From positions 48,583 through 112,582 of the forward strand of contig NZ_JRPL02000007.1 of the NCBI RefSeq assembly GCF_000765905.2: a stretch of 64,000 nt of DNA. Direction: 5' to 3'. Origin of the DNA: Helicobacter trogontum. Lineage in GTDB: Bacteria; Campylobacterota; Campylobacteria; Campylobacterales; Helicobacteraceae. Position numbers and translations under genes: made by a program. This document shows, one piece after another, positions 9,251 through 21,862 of this stretch (positions within the stretch are counted from its first letter, which is position 1; each line of letters opens with the position of its first letter). Under the pieces are notes generated by a model. It was not told the DNA's origin. It did no database searches and worked only from the letters and a program-made list of their open reading frames with translations.

Positions 9251-10702
9251 ATGATATACCAATACATGGATTCTAAAGCACAAGAATATGCCGTATTTGA
9301 TCCCACACGAGCGCGAAGACTTTTCTTATTATTGCAACCATATTTGTCTTTAAATAGTCGTAATATCCATATCATTGGCACAAATGGCAAGGGTAGTACA
9401 GGGAGATTTATTGCACAAAGTATTATAGAATCTGGACATAAAGTTTTGCATTTTACATCACCACATGTGTTTGATTTTAGAGAAAGATTCTACACAAATA
9501 GGGGTGTTGTAGATCTTGAAACATTGCTTGAGGCACATGATTTTTTACAGCAATTTTCTTTTATTCATGAGGCTAGCTATTTTGAATATGCTACATTTCT
9601 TGCACTTGTGTTGGGGAGAGATTGCGATTATCTTGTTATGGAGGCAGGTATTGGTGGTGAGTTTGACAGCACATCTATTTTACACTATGACATAACTATC
9701 TTTACTCGCATAGGACTTGATCACAAAGAAATGCTAGGGAGCACTTTAGAATCTATTGCATTAACAAAACTTCGTGCAGCACAGGGTGATATTTTTGTGC
9801 ATTTCCAAGAGAAAGAGGTATTAAAATTACTAGAAAATATAAAAGATATTGGTATGCACACACAGGATTTGGGATTACAACATATTCCAGTTCAAGAGGT
9901 TACTTATTTATCTAAAAATGATCTATATACAGAAGAAATCAGGGCTTACAGCAGTACTCATCAGATTCCGCATTTTTTAGTAGAGAATCTAGGCCTTGCA
10001 TCTCTTGTATTAAAAAAATTAGATATTCCTTTATTGAAAGGAAGGTTAGATCTTGCAGGTAGATTTCAAACTATATCACCAAATATCGTAGTTGATGTAG
10101 GACACAATATCATGGCTGCACAAGCTGCTATTTCTGCTGCAAAATTATATTTTAATAATGAGCCTTTTGTGCTTATCTATAATAGCTATAAAGACAAAGA
10201 AATTATAGATATTATAAGTATATTTAAGGATTGTATCTCTGAAATAATAATTTTTATGGTTGAAAATCCACGTATAATAAACCCAAATGAGATGGAAAAT
10301 ATTTTAGACACTTTGGGCTTTACACCAAAATATGCTTGTGATTTGAAATCTCAACTGAATGCAAATGTACAAAGTGTTTATAAACTAGAAAACAAGATAG
10401 TAGATCCTAATAGCAATGCAGATCAAGCCTTAATCTCTAGTGCATCAAAAGGAGGGAATGAAAACCTCGTTGATTATGAGTATAGCAACACCTCTCAACC
10501 TATCAGGCATAAAAATGATACTAGCACCCAAATATGTTATAGCTTTTTTTGTCCTTATGCTGTGGGGCTTGACTTATTGCCAAAAAAACTGATAGAATCA
10601 GGAAAAATTTTACAACAAGATAAAAAATATTTGGTTTTTGGAAGCTTTTCACTTGTGGAGCAGTTTTTGTTGTGGTTTGATAAAAATTGCAATGCACAAT
10701 AA
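9251..10702 (+). CDS. folC: Bifunctional folylpolyglutamate/dihydrofolate synthase
   Basis: Mur-ligase family enzyme that adds glutamate to folates. The ATP loop IHIIGTNGKGSTGRF is at residues about 35-50 and the folate segment FTSPHVFDFRERF follows. VMEAGIGGEFDS, FTRIGLDHKEMLG and VVDVGHN are the further family landmarks, and the protein ends in YLVFGSFSLVEQFLLWF. At 483 residues it is longer than most FolC proteins. The excess lies between about residues 355 and 440, a hydrophilic Asn/Ser-rich insert in the C-terminal domain. It heads the transcription unit folC-csd2-csd1-ccmA, with 23 bases to csd2. The same gene order occurs in H. pylori, which supports all four calls. Confidence 0.93.
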   Translation: MIYQYMDSKAQEYAVFDPTRARRLFLLLQPYLSLNSRNIHIIGTNGKGSTGRFIAQSIIESGHKVLHFTSPHVFDFRERFYTNRGVVDLETLLEAHDFLQQFSFIHEASYFEYATFLALVLGRDCDYLVMEAGIGGEFDSTSILHYDITIFTRIGLDHKEMLGSTLESIALTKLRAAQGDIFVHFQEKEVLKLLENIKDIGMHTQDLGLQHIPVQEVTYLSKNDLYTEEIRAYSSTHQIPHFLVENLGLASLVLKKLDIPLLKGRLDLAGRFQTISPNIVVDVGHNIMAAQAAISAAKLYFNNEPFVLIYNSYKDKEIIDIISIFKDCISEIIIFMVENPRIINPNEMENILDTLGFTPKYACDLKSQLNANVQSVYKLENKIVDPNSNADQALISSASKGGNENLVDYEYSNTSQPIRHKNDTSTQICYSFFCPYAVGLDLLPKKLIESGKILQQDKKYLVFGSFSLVEQFLLWFDKNCNAQ

Positions 10703-10725
10703 TATGATGTTTGGCAGTAGTATAG

Positions 10726-11850
10726 ATGGAAGATACAGGTAAGATTAAAAAAACTTTAACTATTACAATAGTTGATGAAAATGGCTCAAAACAATTTACA
10801 ATGGCAAAGGTAATGCAAAAAATTGTGATGTATGGCAGTGTTATGCTGTGTATGGTGATTGCACTAGGTTATTTTGCCATGTCTTCTTTTATAGAACAAC
10901 TCGATGAAATTAATACCGCAAAGCAAGAATCATATCAAGCATTTCAAGATATGTATCAACAAAACGCCTTTTTACAAGATGACATACAAAGCAAAACAGA
11001 AGAGCTTCAAGCTATGCGTGATCGAGTTGCAGATTTAGAAAAAATGGTAAATTTTAATTCCTTTCATAATGATAAAACTCAAATTAGTCATATAGATTTA
11101 CAAGCACTTCCTGATACACAAAAAGCAACAATTTTGCAGATTATCCCCAATGGTAATCCACTTGCTATGTTTGAGATGAAGCAAAAAACGACAAGAAATG
11201 CAAGAGATCGTGGATTAATTGACATGCAGTATGCTGCAATACAAACTCATAGCACTAATACAGGATATGACTATTATACAAGTAAGAGTGAGCCAGTGTA
11301 TGCGACCGCTGATGGTTTAGTGGAGTCAACTCGCGGTGGCAATCAGAAGTATGGGTATGGAAATATCGTGAGGCTGTCTCATGTGCTAGGTTTTAGCAGT
11401 GCGTATACAAACCTTGATAGGATTGCGGTAAAAGTTGGCGATTTTGTCAGTAGAGGTGATATTATAGGCTACACGACTTCAAGTCCAGGTAAAAATCATA
11501 TAAGCCTCTATTATGAGGTGAGATTCTTAAGTCAAGGATTAGACACTTTGTCTTTTATTGACTGGGATACACAGAATTTCCAATCTATCTTCAATGTTGA
11601 AAGGAATGCTAACATAGATGTAAGTAGTCTCATGTGGGCATTAAATGATATTGCAAAACTGAATGACATGTCTTCTCATTTTGCCTTTGGTGACAAAGCA
11701 AATTTACAACAAGAAGAGATGGGTAATATAAAAGAAGCTTTGGATTCTAAAAAAACATATCGCTTTGATAATACGCAAGACTCTTTTACAACTCAAGGCT
11801 ATGATGTGGTGTCGCGGAAATACGCCCAAGCTAAACAGGGTGATATGTGA
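10726..11850 (+). CDS. csd2: Cell-shape protein Csd2, LytM (M23) homologue without catalytic residues
   Basis: 374 residues: a short cytoplasmic tail, one membrane helix near residues 33-53, a coiled coil to about 110, then a LytM fold. The zinc and catalytic positions are replaced. The HxxxD motif is NTGYD (178-182), the AHL position is TNL (228-230), and the HLH motif is HISLYYE (258-264). In H. pylori Csd2 is the inactive partner that binds the active Csd1, and this protein fits that role. The TGA at 11848-11850 overlaps the ATG of csd1 by one base, so translation is coupled, consistent with a 1:1 complex in the periplasm controlling peptidoglycan crosslinks and helical shape. Confidence 0.9.
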   Translation: MEDTGKIKKTLTITIVDENGSKQFTMAKVMQKIVMYGSVMLCMVIALGYFAMSSFIEQLDEINTAKQESYQAFQDMYQQNAFLQDDIQSKTEELQAMRDRVADLEKMVNFNSFHNDKTQISHIDLQALPDTQKATILQIIPNGNPLAMFEMKQKTTRNARDRGLIDMQYAAIQTHSTNTGYDYYTSKSEPVYATADGLVESTRGGNQKYGYGNIVRLSHVLGFSSAYTNLDRIAVKVGDFVSRGDIIGYTTSSPGKNHISLYYEVRFLSQGLDTLSFIDWDTQNFQSIFNVERNANIDVSSLMWALNDIAKLNDMSSHFAFGDKANLQQEEMGNIKEALDSKKTYRFDNTQDSFTTQGYDVVSRKYAQAKQGDM

Positions 11851-12794
11851 TGAACATGAATAAACGCCTTGTGATTATGATCACAGATTTAAATGGTTCA
11901 AAATTTATTAATGTCGATATGATATTTCGCCAAATTGGTGCTTATTTACTTGTTTTTCTACTCACTTTAGGTTTATTTGCTTACATTAGTATTGCTGTAA
12001 TACGAAAAGAAATATATAACATGCAGCTGCGACATACACAGCTTATCAATGAGTTTGCGAGTATGCAGCAGCACAATGAAAGATTAAATGAGGCTATACA
12101 GGAAAAGGACGAGGAGATTGCTCTTGTTGGCAATAGATTTGAAGATATAGAAAATGTTGTTGGTGCAAATAAGAATCTATCAGATACAATTGTCTTGTTG
12201 GATAATGCTGATCTAAATTTGTTGGATAGAATGGATACAGCCTCGATTACTGCACTGCAAAAAACTTTTATTATGAAGTTTATTCCAAATGGGAGTCCTA
12301 TTGATATTAACTATCGTTTGTCGGCTCCTTATGGAAGGCGTTTTCATCCCATTTTACACATTTATCATATACATACGGGTGCTGATATGGTGGCTCCTAT
12401 GAATACACCTGTTTATGCGACTGCTGATGGGGTCGTAGATTGGGCTAGTAGTAGTGGAAATGGTGGTTATGGGAAGCTCGTGAAAATCTCTCACTCATTT
12501 GGGTTTAGAACATATTATGCGCACCTAAATGATATTAAGGTGCAGAGAGGGCAGTTTGTAAAAAAAGGGCAACTGGTGGCGCTTACTGGTTCTTCTGGAG
12601 CCAGTACGGGCCCCCATTTGCATTATGAAATACGATTTTTAGGACAACCTATCGATCCTATGAATTTTGTGCATTGGAATATGCAAAATTTTGACCTTAT
12701 TTTTGAAAAAGAAAGGAGAATATCATGGCATTCTTTGCTTCAGATAATAAACAACCTAATGGGAAGGAAACAACAGGAGGAGCTGCAACAATAA
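11850..12794 (+). CDS. csd1: Cell-shape D,D-endopeptidase Csd1 (M23/LytM)
   Basis: 314 residues with an N-terminal membrane helix, a coiled coil and an intact LytM domain: HTGAD at about 175-179, YAHL at about 223-226 and GPHLHYE at about 255-261, the complete zinc and catalytic set. It should cleave D-Ala-mDAP crosslinks in the periplasm. The ATG at 11850 overlaps the csd2 stop (TGATG); a GTG three bases earlier and an ATG at 11856 are alternatives. The 3' end overlaps the first 70 bases of ccmA in another frame, as in the H. pylori locus, so ccmA expression is tied to this gene. Confidence 0.92.
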   Translation: MNMNKRLVIMITDLNGSKFINVDMIFRQIGAYLLVFLLTLGLFAYISIAVIRKEIYNMQLRHTQLINEFASMQQHNERLNEAIQEKDEEIALVGNRFEDIENVVGANKNLSDTIVLLDNADLNLLDRMDTASITALQKTFIMKFIPNGSPIDINYRLSAPYGRRFHPILHIYHIHTGADMVAPMNTPVYATADGVVDWASSSGNGGYGKLVKISHSFGFRTYYAHLNDIKVQRGQFVKKGQLVALTGSSGASTGPHLHYEIRFLGQPIDPMNFVHWNMQNFDLIFEKERRISWHSLLQIINNLMGRKQQEELQQ

Positions 12795-13150
12795 TCGCAG
12801 TCAACACAAAGTTTAAAGGCGAAATACACACAGATTGCCATTTTCATACGGATGGAGAGTTTGAGGGTGTTATTCATTCTAAAAATACTGTTATGGTTGG
12901 TAAAACTGGGATGATCACTGGTGATGTTTATGCACAAAAGGTTATTGTTAGTGGTAAGATTACAGGTAATGTTGAAGCAAAAGCAATTGAGATTCTGGCA
13001 AATGGTAGATTGGAAGGCACGATTACTTCAGATGAACTTGTGATCGAAAAGAAAGGTATGTTCCTTGGTCAATCTAAAAGTAATAGTAAAGAAGTAAAGC
13101 TATTAAGTGATTCACAAAAGCCACAATCTAGCATTGAGCTAAAGAAATAA
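12725..13150 (+). CDS. ccmA: Bactofilin CcmA
   Basis: 141 residues with the bactofilin beta-helix: repeated strands such as GEIHTDCHFHTDGEFEGVI, VMVGKTGMITGDVYA and IEILANGRLEGTI, flanked by short polar tails. CcmA polymerises into cytoskeletal filaments that work with the Csd proteins to set cell curvature. The ATG at 12725 lies inside csd1 and has a strong AAAGGAG Shine-Dalgarno five bases away. It is the last gene of the folC-csd2-csd1-ccmA unit. Some published starts for H. pylori CcmA are internal to longer frames; here the Shine-Dalgarno settles the start. Confidence 0.93.
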   Translation: MAFFASDNKQPNGKETTGGAATIIAVNTKFKGEIHTDCHFHTDGEFEGVIHSKNTVMVGKTGMITGDVYAQKVIVSGKITGNVEAKAIEILANGRLEGTITSDELVIEKKGMFLGQSKSNSKEVKLLSDSQKPQSSIELKK

Positions 13151-13613
13151 TGGTATATAACCTTTAATAAACCTTCAATAATAACATTACTTGGCCTAAG
13201 AATATTGATTTAATTTACAATAATATCTTCTTGGACTTATATGTTAGCAAAGTTGCTGATCTTAAAGCTTTTTTGTTTACATATACGTAAGCCTCACATT
13301 TGAGAAAAATATTTGATAGACACAATACAATTAAGAAAGTTTAATTTACATTGCTGCATGATAAGATAGAGCATGTGTGAAGTGTAATGTTGTATGTGTG
13401 AAAATCATTTCAACTAAACTTTGTAGAGATTCAACGCTGCATGTTGCAATGAGTATAATGCTCATCTTCTTCTATTGTGCTTTCTAGTTTTAAAGAGATT
13501 GTGCATTATTAATATAATTGATCAAAGAGTATTGTGGTTTAGAGGTTTCCAATAAAAAGGAGTGATAGAAACCTCCAAACCTAGATTGAGATATGAAGTA
13601 GCGTTACGTGATT
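13151..13613. other. Spacer between convergent ccmA and acnB, with a small hairpin
   Basis: No gene seen. GAGGTTTC (13542-13549) pairs with GAAACCTC (13568-13575) around an 18-base loop, but neither side is followed by a T-run, so I do not call it a terminator. Confidence 0.4.
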
Positions 13614-16187
13614 TTACAAGGCAAAATCTTTTATTTTATCAAACTCTAGATATTTATATACATTGCTTGTATTGTTACCTAGTTTTTGTGGCACGATTTG
13701 AAGGTATTCTTCAAGTTTTGGTAGGCGTCCAAGCTTTGCACACACTGCTCCTAGCTCCGCACTTCCTAGATATACTTGCGCACCTTTACCCATGCGGTTA
13801 TCAAAATTTCTTGTTGATGTAGAAAACACTACTGCATTATCTTTTACACGCGCCTGATTCCCCATACAAAGACTACAACCAGGCACTTCAATTCTAGCAC
13901 CTGCTGCACCAAAGAGGGAGAAGTAACCTTCTTCGGTTAGCTGCTTAGAATCCATTTTGGTTGGTGGCACAAGCCAAGTTCTAGTGACGCTCTGCCCCTC
14001 ATTCTTCATGATTTCACCAAATGCTCTAAAATGTCCAATATTTGTCATACAGCTACCAATGAAAACTTCATCGATATTTTTTGGACGCTTAGGATCTGCT
14101 AAAATCTCGCTTAAAGTAGCTACATCGTCTGGATCGTTTGGACATGCAAGAATAGGGTCTTTAATCTCACTTAAATCAATCTCAATGATCGCTGCATACT
14201 CAGCATCCTTATCAGCTTTTAATAAGACAGGATTATTAATCCATTCTCGCATTTTTTCTGCTCTTTTTCTTAAAGTTGTTGCATCTCCATAACCATCTTT
14301 TATCATAGCATTAATGAGTGCAATATTAGATTCTAAATACTCAATAATTGGTTCCTTATTAAGAGCAATAGTGCAAGCTGCCGCACTTCTTTCTGCACTT
14401 GCATCGCTTAACTCAAATGCTTGCTCTACTTTAATGTCTTCAAGTCCTTCGATTTCTAGAATCTTACCGCTAAAGATGTTCTTTTTATTTTGTTTTGGTA
14501 CGGTTAAAAGTCCTTGTTTGATTGCATAATATGGGATAGCATTAACTAGGTCTCTTAGTGTAATACCTGGATTTAATTTACCTTTAAAACGCACTAGGAC
14601 AGATTCTGGCATATTAAGTGGCATAGACCCTGTAACCGCGGCAAATGCGACAAGTCCGCTACCCGCAGGAAAACTTATACCAATAGGAAAACGTGTATGA
14701 GAATCTCCGCCTGTACCAACAGTGTCTGGCAAACAGAATCTATTTAACCAAGAGTGAATGACACCATCTTTTGGACGTAATGCAACGCCGCCACGACTTG
14801 TCATAAAATCTGGCAATGTAGCCTGTAAGCTCACATCGGCTGGTTTTGGATATGCTGCAGTGTGGCAAAAGCTTTGCATAACAAAATCTGCACTAAATTT
14901 AAGACTTGCTAGTTCTTTTACCTCATCGCGAGTCATCGCTCCTGTAGTATCTTGTGATCCAACTGTTGTTGCCTTTGGTTCACAATATTCACCCGGTCTC
15001 ACTCCATTTTTACCACATGCGATACCTACCATTTTTTGTGCTAACGTGTAACCTTTTGTACTTGCTTGTGGCTTTTCTGCCTGTGCGAACACGCTAGATT
15101 CATCTAAACCTAAAAACTTCCTTGCTTTATTTGTCAAACCGCGCCCAATAATAAGAGGAATTCTCCCGCCTGCACGTATTTCATCAATGATAGTAGTAGG
15201 GCTTAAGCTAAAGGTGCTTACTACTTTAGAATCTTTCAAAATCTCGCCGCTATAAGGCTTTAGTGTAATCACATCACCTTCTTTCAAAGAATCTACATTA
15301 GCAATAATAGGCAAACAGCCGCTATCTTCACATGTAGCAAAGAAAATAGGAGCAATAATGCTACCAATAACAAAGCCACCACCTTTTTTGTTTGGCACAT
15401 AAGGAATCTCATTACCAAAATGCCATACAATCGAGTTGCAAGCAGATTTACGGCTACTTCCTGTGCCTACTACATCACCCACATATACTACACTTGCATT
15501 ATTGTCTCTTGCAATTTTTTTGATGTTTTCTATACGACTTTCATAATTTTCTACACGACTTTTCAACATTGCTTTAGCGTGCAGTGGAATATCACTGCGT
15601 GTAAAAGCATCACTTGCTGGGCTTAAGTCATCAGTATTTGTTTCGCCATCAATCTTGAGAACAACAAGCTTAATTTCTTCTTGCAATGTCGGCTTTGATA
15701 AAAACCATTCTGCATTTGCCCAAGATTCTATGATCTCTTTTGCAAGTGCATTTGATTTACTCATATTAGCAATAGTATCAAATGCATCGTATACTAAAAG
15801 TGTATTTTTGAGTGCATTTGCCGCCTCTTTTGCAACTGCATTATCATTAGATTCTACAAGTTTAACAAGATAGGGAACATTATAACCGCCAAGCATTGTG
15901 CCAAGTAGTTTTGCAGCCTCTATTTTGTCAATTACACTACACTTTTCTTCACCATTTGCAATCTTGCCTAAAAATTCTGCTTTAAGCTTTGCAGAATCAT
16001 CAACACCTGGATTGATGCGATTGACAAGCAAATCTTTGCAAAATGTCTTATTGGTATCATTGCTGCCTTTTAGAATCTCAATTACCTGCTGTGTTTGTGT
16101 AACCGTTAGGGCTAGTGGTGGTATACCCTCCTTACTTCTATCTGCAACATTTTTTTCATATTCTTTCACAAAATTTTCCATACTCAT
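13614..16187 (-). CDS. acnB: Aconitate hydratase B
   Basis: Bifunctional aconitase/2-methylisocitrate dehydratase of the TCA cycle, 857 residues from ATG 16187 (AAGGAGG with a 7-base gap decides this start over one eight codons upstream). The N-terminal HEAT-like domain begins [17 protein letters not shown]. The swivel domain carries [15 protein letters not shown], and the iron-sulphur barrel shows [21 protein letters not shown], and the cluster ligands in [12 protein letters not shown] and [11 protein letters not shown]. Length and domain order are those of AcnB, the only aconitase normally found in Helicobacter. It stands alone on the minus strand, convergent with ccmA and divergent from cysK. 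Confidence 0.97.
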   Translation of the reverse strand: MSMENFVKEYEKNVADRSKEGIPPLALTVTQTQQVIEILKGSNDTNKTFCKDLLVNRINPGVDDSAKLKAEFLGKIANGEEKCSVIDKIEAAKLLGTMLGGYNVPYLVKLVESNDNAVAKEAANALKNTLLVYDAFDTIANMSKSNALAKEIIESWANAEWFLSKPTLQEEIKLVVLKIDGETNTDDLSPASDAFTRSDIPLHAKAMLKSRVENYESRIENIKKIARDNNASVVYVGDVVGTGSSRKSACNSIVWHFGNEIPYVPNKKGGGFVIGSIIAPIFFATCEDSGCLPIIANVDSLKEGDVITLKPYSGEILKDSKVVSTFSLSPTTIIDEIRAGGRIPLIIGRGLTNKARKFLGLDESSVFAQAEKPQASTKGYTLAQKMVGIACGKNGVRPGEYCEPKATTVGSQDTTGAMTRDEVKELASLKFSADFVMQSFCHTAAYPKPADVSLQATLPDFMTSRGGVALRPKDGVIHSWLNRFCLPDTVGTGGDSHTRFPIGISFPAGSGLVAFAAVTGSMPLNMPESVLVRFKGKLNPGITLRDLVNAIPYYAIKQGLLTVPKQNKKNIFSGKILEIEGLEDIKVEQAFELSDASAERSAAACTIALNKEPIIEYLESNIALINAMIKDGYGDATTLRKRAEKMREWINNPVLLKADKDAEYAAIIEIDLSEIKDPILACPNDPDDVATLSEILADPKRPKNIDEVFIGSCMTNIGHFRAFGEIMKNEGQSVTRTWLVPPTKMDSKQLTEEGYFSLFGAAGARIEVPGCSLCMGNQARVKDNAVVFSTSTRNFDNRMGKGAQVYLGSAELGAVCAKLGRLPKLEEYLQIVPQKLGNNTSNVYKYLEFDKIKDFAL

Positions 16188-16323
16188 TAATAGCCTCCTT
16201 AAATAAATCAACGCCTAACAACATTTGCATGAGCAACTATTATTAACTTTAAGTTGCTACAATATTAGCACATAACATTGGGAATTATGTGGTTATACAA
16301 TCACTACAAGTGGAGTTTTTATC

Positions 16324-17247
16324 ATGATAGCACAAAATGTAACAGAACTTATTGGCAAGACGCCAGTTATAAAGCTAAATAAGCTTTCTCAGAAGTTTGG
16401 GGCGAATATATTCGGTAAATGTGAATTTATGAATCCTAATAGTTCGATTAAAGACAGAGTTGCTGTGGCAATGATTTTTGACGGTATGAAGCAAGGTAGA
16501 ATAACGCAAAATACTACTATCGTGGAAGCGACAAGTGGCAATACGGGTGTTGGTTTAGCAGGTGTGTGTGCGTCTCTTGGTTTGCGACTTATTATTGTTA
16601 TGCCAAGTTCAATGAGCGTTGAGAGACGAAAGATTATGGCAGCACTTGGTGCAAAGATAGAGCTTACTGCACCAGAGAAGGGTATGAAAGGTGCACTAGA
16701 ACGTGCAGAAGAACTGCGTAATACTTATAAAAATTCTTTAAGTCTTAGTCAATTTGATAATCAAGCAAACGTAATAATCCATAAAGAAACTACTGCACAA
16801 GAGATTTTAGAATCTTTTAAGGACACTCCTATTGATATATTTGTTGCTGGTGTTGGTACTGGTGGTAGCCTTACTGGTGTTGGTGGTGTCTTAAAAGAGA
16901 AATATAAAGATATACATATAGTGGCTGTGGAGCCTGCGAGTTCTCCTGTGCTAAGTGGCGGTGTCCCTGCACCACATAAGATTCAGGGTATCGGAGCAGG
17001 GTTTGTGCCATCAATCCTTAATACAAAAATTTTCAATGAAGTGCTGCAAGTGACTAATGAAGAGGCGTTTGGTATGGCACGTACAATTGCCTCAAAAGAA
17101 GGTTTGCTTGTTGGTATCTCAAGTGGGGCAAATGTGTATGCAGCAAAGATATTAGCAAAAAAATATCCAAATGCAAATATTCTTACTATGTTAAATGATA
17201 CAGGTGAGCGTTATCTTTCAACAGAACTATTTGAGGGCACAGAGTGA
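16324..17247 (+). CDS. cysK: O-acetylserine sulfhydrylase / cysteine synthase
   Basis: PLP enzyme of 307 residues that makes cysteine from O-acetylserine and sulfide. The PLP lysine is in NPNSSIKDRVA near residue 45. TSGNTGVGLA binds substrate carboxylate and GTGGSLTGVGG binds the cofactor phosphate. The closing region LVGISSGANVYAA is typical. In Helicobacter some CysK homologues act in reverse transsulfuration as O-phosphoserine or cystathionine enzymes. The presence of cysE (57.1 kb) in this window favours the classical serine-acetylation route. ATG at 16324; it is divergent from acnB with a 136-base shared promoter region. Confidence 0.95.
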   Translation: MIAQNVTELIGKTPVIKLNKLSQKFGANIFGKCEFMNPNSSIKDRVAVAMIFDGMKQGRITQNTTIVEATSGNTGVGLAGVCASLGLRLIIVMPSSMSVERRKIMAALGAKIELTAPEKGMKGALERAEELRNTYKNSLSLSQFDNQANVIIHKETTAQEILESFKDTPIDIFVAGVGTGGSLTGVGGVLKEKYKDIHIVAVEPASSPVLSGGVPAPHKIQGIGAGFVPSILNTKIFNEVLQVTNEEAFGMARTIASKEGLLVGISSGANVYAAKILAKKYPNANILTMLNDTGERYLSTELFEGTE

Positions 17248-19554
<2,307 letters not shown>

Positions 19555-19600
19555 CTTTAATCTATAGATTTTCTTCAGATATCTAAGAGTCTCTTATTTT

Positions 19601-19641
19601 AAGAATCTGCAATATAGAATAATATGAAAATGCAGATTCTT
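19601..19641 (+). terminator. Stem-loop after gdhA, arms are AAGAATCTGCA and its complement
   Basis: An 11-bp perfect stem (19601-19611 with 19631-19641), a 19-base loop, then a T/C-rich tract (ATTCTTCTCTTTCGTTTT). Position 47 bases after the gdhA stop suits a terminator. The arms carry the repeated word in opposite orientations. Confidence 0.55.
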
Positions 19642-20077
19642 ATTCTTCTCTTTCGTTTTCCTTTCTATAAAGTCTAAAACTTTTTTGCAACTATAATAAG
19701 TTGCAAATCAATATATGTGAAGGAATGAGATGATGATTTACTATCAATAATTTAAGCCTTTTGCAATAGTTCTTAATATATCTCTCTATAATTTCTCCAT
19801 AGGTTTTTTAAATATGGAATCTATTTGTTGCACTTATGCGATTGGGTAATAAGATATTGTTAAATTTTTAATGTAAATCATAAAGATAGTTTAAGATAGT
19901 ATTTTTTGCAAGGCAGGCTGCAAAAAAGAACGCACATTCTTTTAACTTGATTTAAAAATAGAGGCTAAGATTTAGGAAGTATAGAAAGGACTTATAGCAA
20001 CATAGCTTTAGTCTAATTAAACATAAGTTCTATATTCTAAATATCATGTTGTATTTCATAGAATCTCTTATGCTAGT
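19642..20077. other. Gene-free spacer between convergent gdhA and nspC
   Basis: About 430 A/T-rich bases after the gdhA hairpin. No RNA gene or credible small frame seen. Confidence 0.45.
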
Positions 20078-21757
20078 TTAATTACGTTCTTTAAAATCTG
20101 TATAGCTAAATTGCTTCAATAGTCTAAATTTGGCATCCTCTAAGACACCAAGATTAGGCAACTCTACGCCATTAAATGTCGTATTTTTCACAATGGTATA
20201 ATGTATCATATCAATAAATGCTATTTTATCACCAATTTTTAATGGAGTATTAAAACTATAATCACCGATTACATCGCCTGCAAGGCAAGTTGGTCCACCA
20301 AAACGATAGCAATATTTCCCTTCAGTTTCTCCCTTATCAATTTCGATTTCTGCATTTCCTTGAGAATCTTTTGTAATCTTATAGCACTCTGGACGATAGG
20401 GCATTTCAAGGCAATCTGGCATGTGACAACTTGCACTTATATCAAGTATGGCTACCATACCTTCATTTTCAATAATATCCACAACCTCGCCAATTAGATC
20501 TCCTGTTTGCCAACCTACTGCTTCTCCAGGCTCTAGCATAACTTGAATGTTGTTGTATCTTGCCTTGAAGTCCTCAATGAGATTTACAAGCAAAGCACAA
20601 TCATAATCACTTCTTGTGATATGGTGACCACCACCAAAATTCACCCATTTGCAATGTGCAATATAATCTCCAAAATGTTGTATAACGTGCGGTAATGTCC
20701 GTTGCAATGCACTGGAATCTTGCTCACAATGTGTGTGAAAATGTAAACCACTAAAATGTGTTTTAAAAAATGAAAATGTGTCTGTGTAGCCATATTTTTC
20801 GGCAAGTCTTTCCAAATCTCTATGAAAAACATCAGGTATAATACCTAGTCGGCTCTTGGGGATACATGGATTATAAATAGGGGGGCTTACCTCACTATAT
20901 AAAGGGTTAATGCGAAGTCCGACATGAATTTGTGGAATCTCATCTGGAATATCAAAGCACACAATCTTATTTCTTTTGCATGTCAGCAATATATCATATA
21001 TTTTTTTAAGAGAATTATTTTGTGCGTCTATAAGAGGTTTGAATCGCTCCCATTGCCCTAAAGAATTAAATATAATATGTGTCGCGTAGGGCAGTATATT
21101 TTGCATTTGGTTTTCTTTGTAGGCTGGTGCAAATACACATATTTCTTTGCGTATAAACAGATTGAAAAAAGCATATGGAATGATCTTGCATAGCTCTTGC
21201 CAATTATTCTCTTCTTTTAAAATATTATCTAAATCATTTAAAATGGATTGGGATAATGCATTTGATTGTATATCATCTTGCTTTATAGAGGAGGTTTGTT
21301 TGATAGAGGTATAGAAAGCATTGCTGAGATCCTCTACATTGTATTGTGATGTCTGTATATCACCTATGTATGGTAATAGTATCTTAATTGCTTCCCTCGT
21401 ATTTACATCTTGTTCCAACAAGGGTGTAGCAATGCTATCAAATGCCAAAAGTGTTTCATTAACGCCACTGCAAGTAGCCCCTTGCAGTTTTGTGCGAACT
21501 GCTTCAAACACTCTCCAAAAACTATAACCCTTTAATGCGACTAAGATATGTGCTCCAGACTTTTCTGCTATATTTTGCAATAAGGTAATATTTGCATTTA
21601 AAGAATCTTTACACAATACATAACTTGGTGTTGGAATATTAAACGCTAAATTTGTGCCTTTTAGATTCTGTTGCAACATAATCTTATTATCTAAAAAGTC
21701 TCTATGCCATGATGGTATAACGTTTTCTTGTTGTATTGCTTGTTCTTGTGTTTGCAT
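20078..21757 (-). CDS. nspC: Carboxynorspermidine decarboxylase with large insertions
   Basis: Fold-type III PLP decarboxylase that completes the alternative spermidine pathway used by Campylobacterota (carboxyspermidine to spermidine). The PLP lysine is K76 in ILVALKGYSFW. HFHTHCEQD, WVNFGGGHHITR, MLEPGEAVGW and the active-site Cys in SCHMPDCLEMPYRPE are all present. The family is about 380-400 residues; this protein has 559. The surplus is a polar Gln/Ser/Asn-rich stretch at about residues 110-203 and a smaller one at about 245-277. Both fall between core elements, so activity is likely kept. Start ATG 21757. No carboxyspermidine dehydrogenase gene is adjacent. Confidence 0.88.
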   Translation of the reverse strand: MQTQEQAIQQENVIPSWHRDFLDNKIMLQQNLKGTNLAFNIPTPSYVLCKDSLNANITLLQNIAEKSGAHILVALKGYSFWRVFEAVRTKLQGATCSGVNETLLAFDSIATPLLEQDVNTREAIKILLPYIGDIQTSQYNVEDLSNAFYTSIKQTSSIKQDDIQSNALSQSILNDLDNILKEENNWQELCKIIPYAFFNLFIRKEICVFAPAYKENQMQNILPYATHIIFNSLGQWERFKPLIDAQNNSLKKIYDILLTCKRNKIVCFDIPDEIPQIHVGLRINPLYSEVSPPIYNPCIPKSRLGIIPDVFHRDLERLAEKYGYTDTFSFFKTHFSGLHFHTHCEQDSSALQRTLPHVIQHFGDYIAHCKWVNFGGGHHITRSDYDCALLVNLIEDFKARYNNIQVMLEPGEAVGWQTGDLIGEVVDIIENEGMVAILDISASCHMPDCLEMPYRPECYKITKDSQGNAEIEIDKGETEGKYCYRFGGPTCLAGDVIGDYSFNTPLKIGDKIAFIDMIHYTIVKNTTFNGVELPNLGVLEDAKFRLLKQFSYTDFKERN

Positions 21758-21862
21758 TATTGATCCCCAAATATAAGAAAGCTTTTGTGTTGAAAAGCTG
21801 TGATTATTATTTATTGTTATGCGCCCAGTATCTTACAAAAAGAGGTGACAAGCATATCATAA

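Noticed and set aside
13542..13575. Hairpin before acnB end as terminator
   Set aside because: No T-run on either strand.
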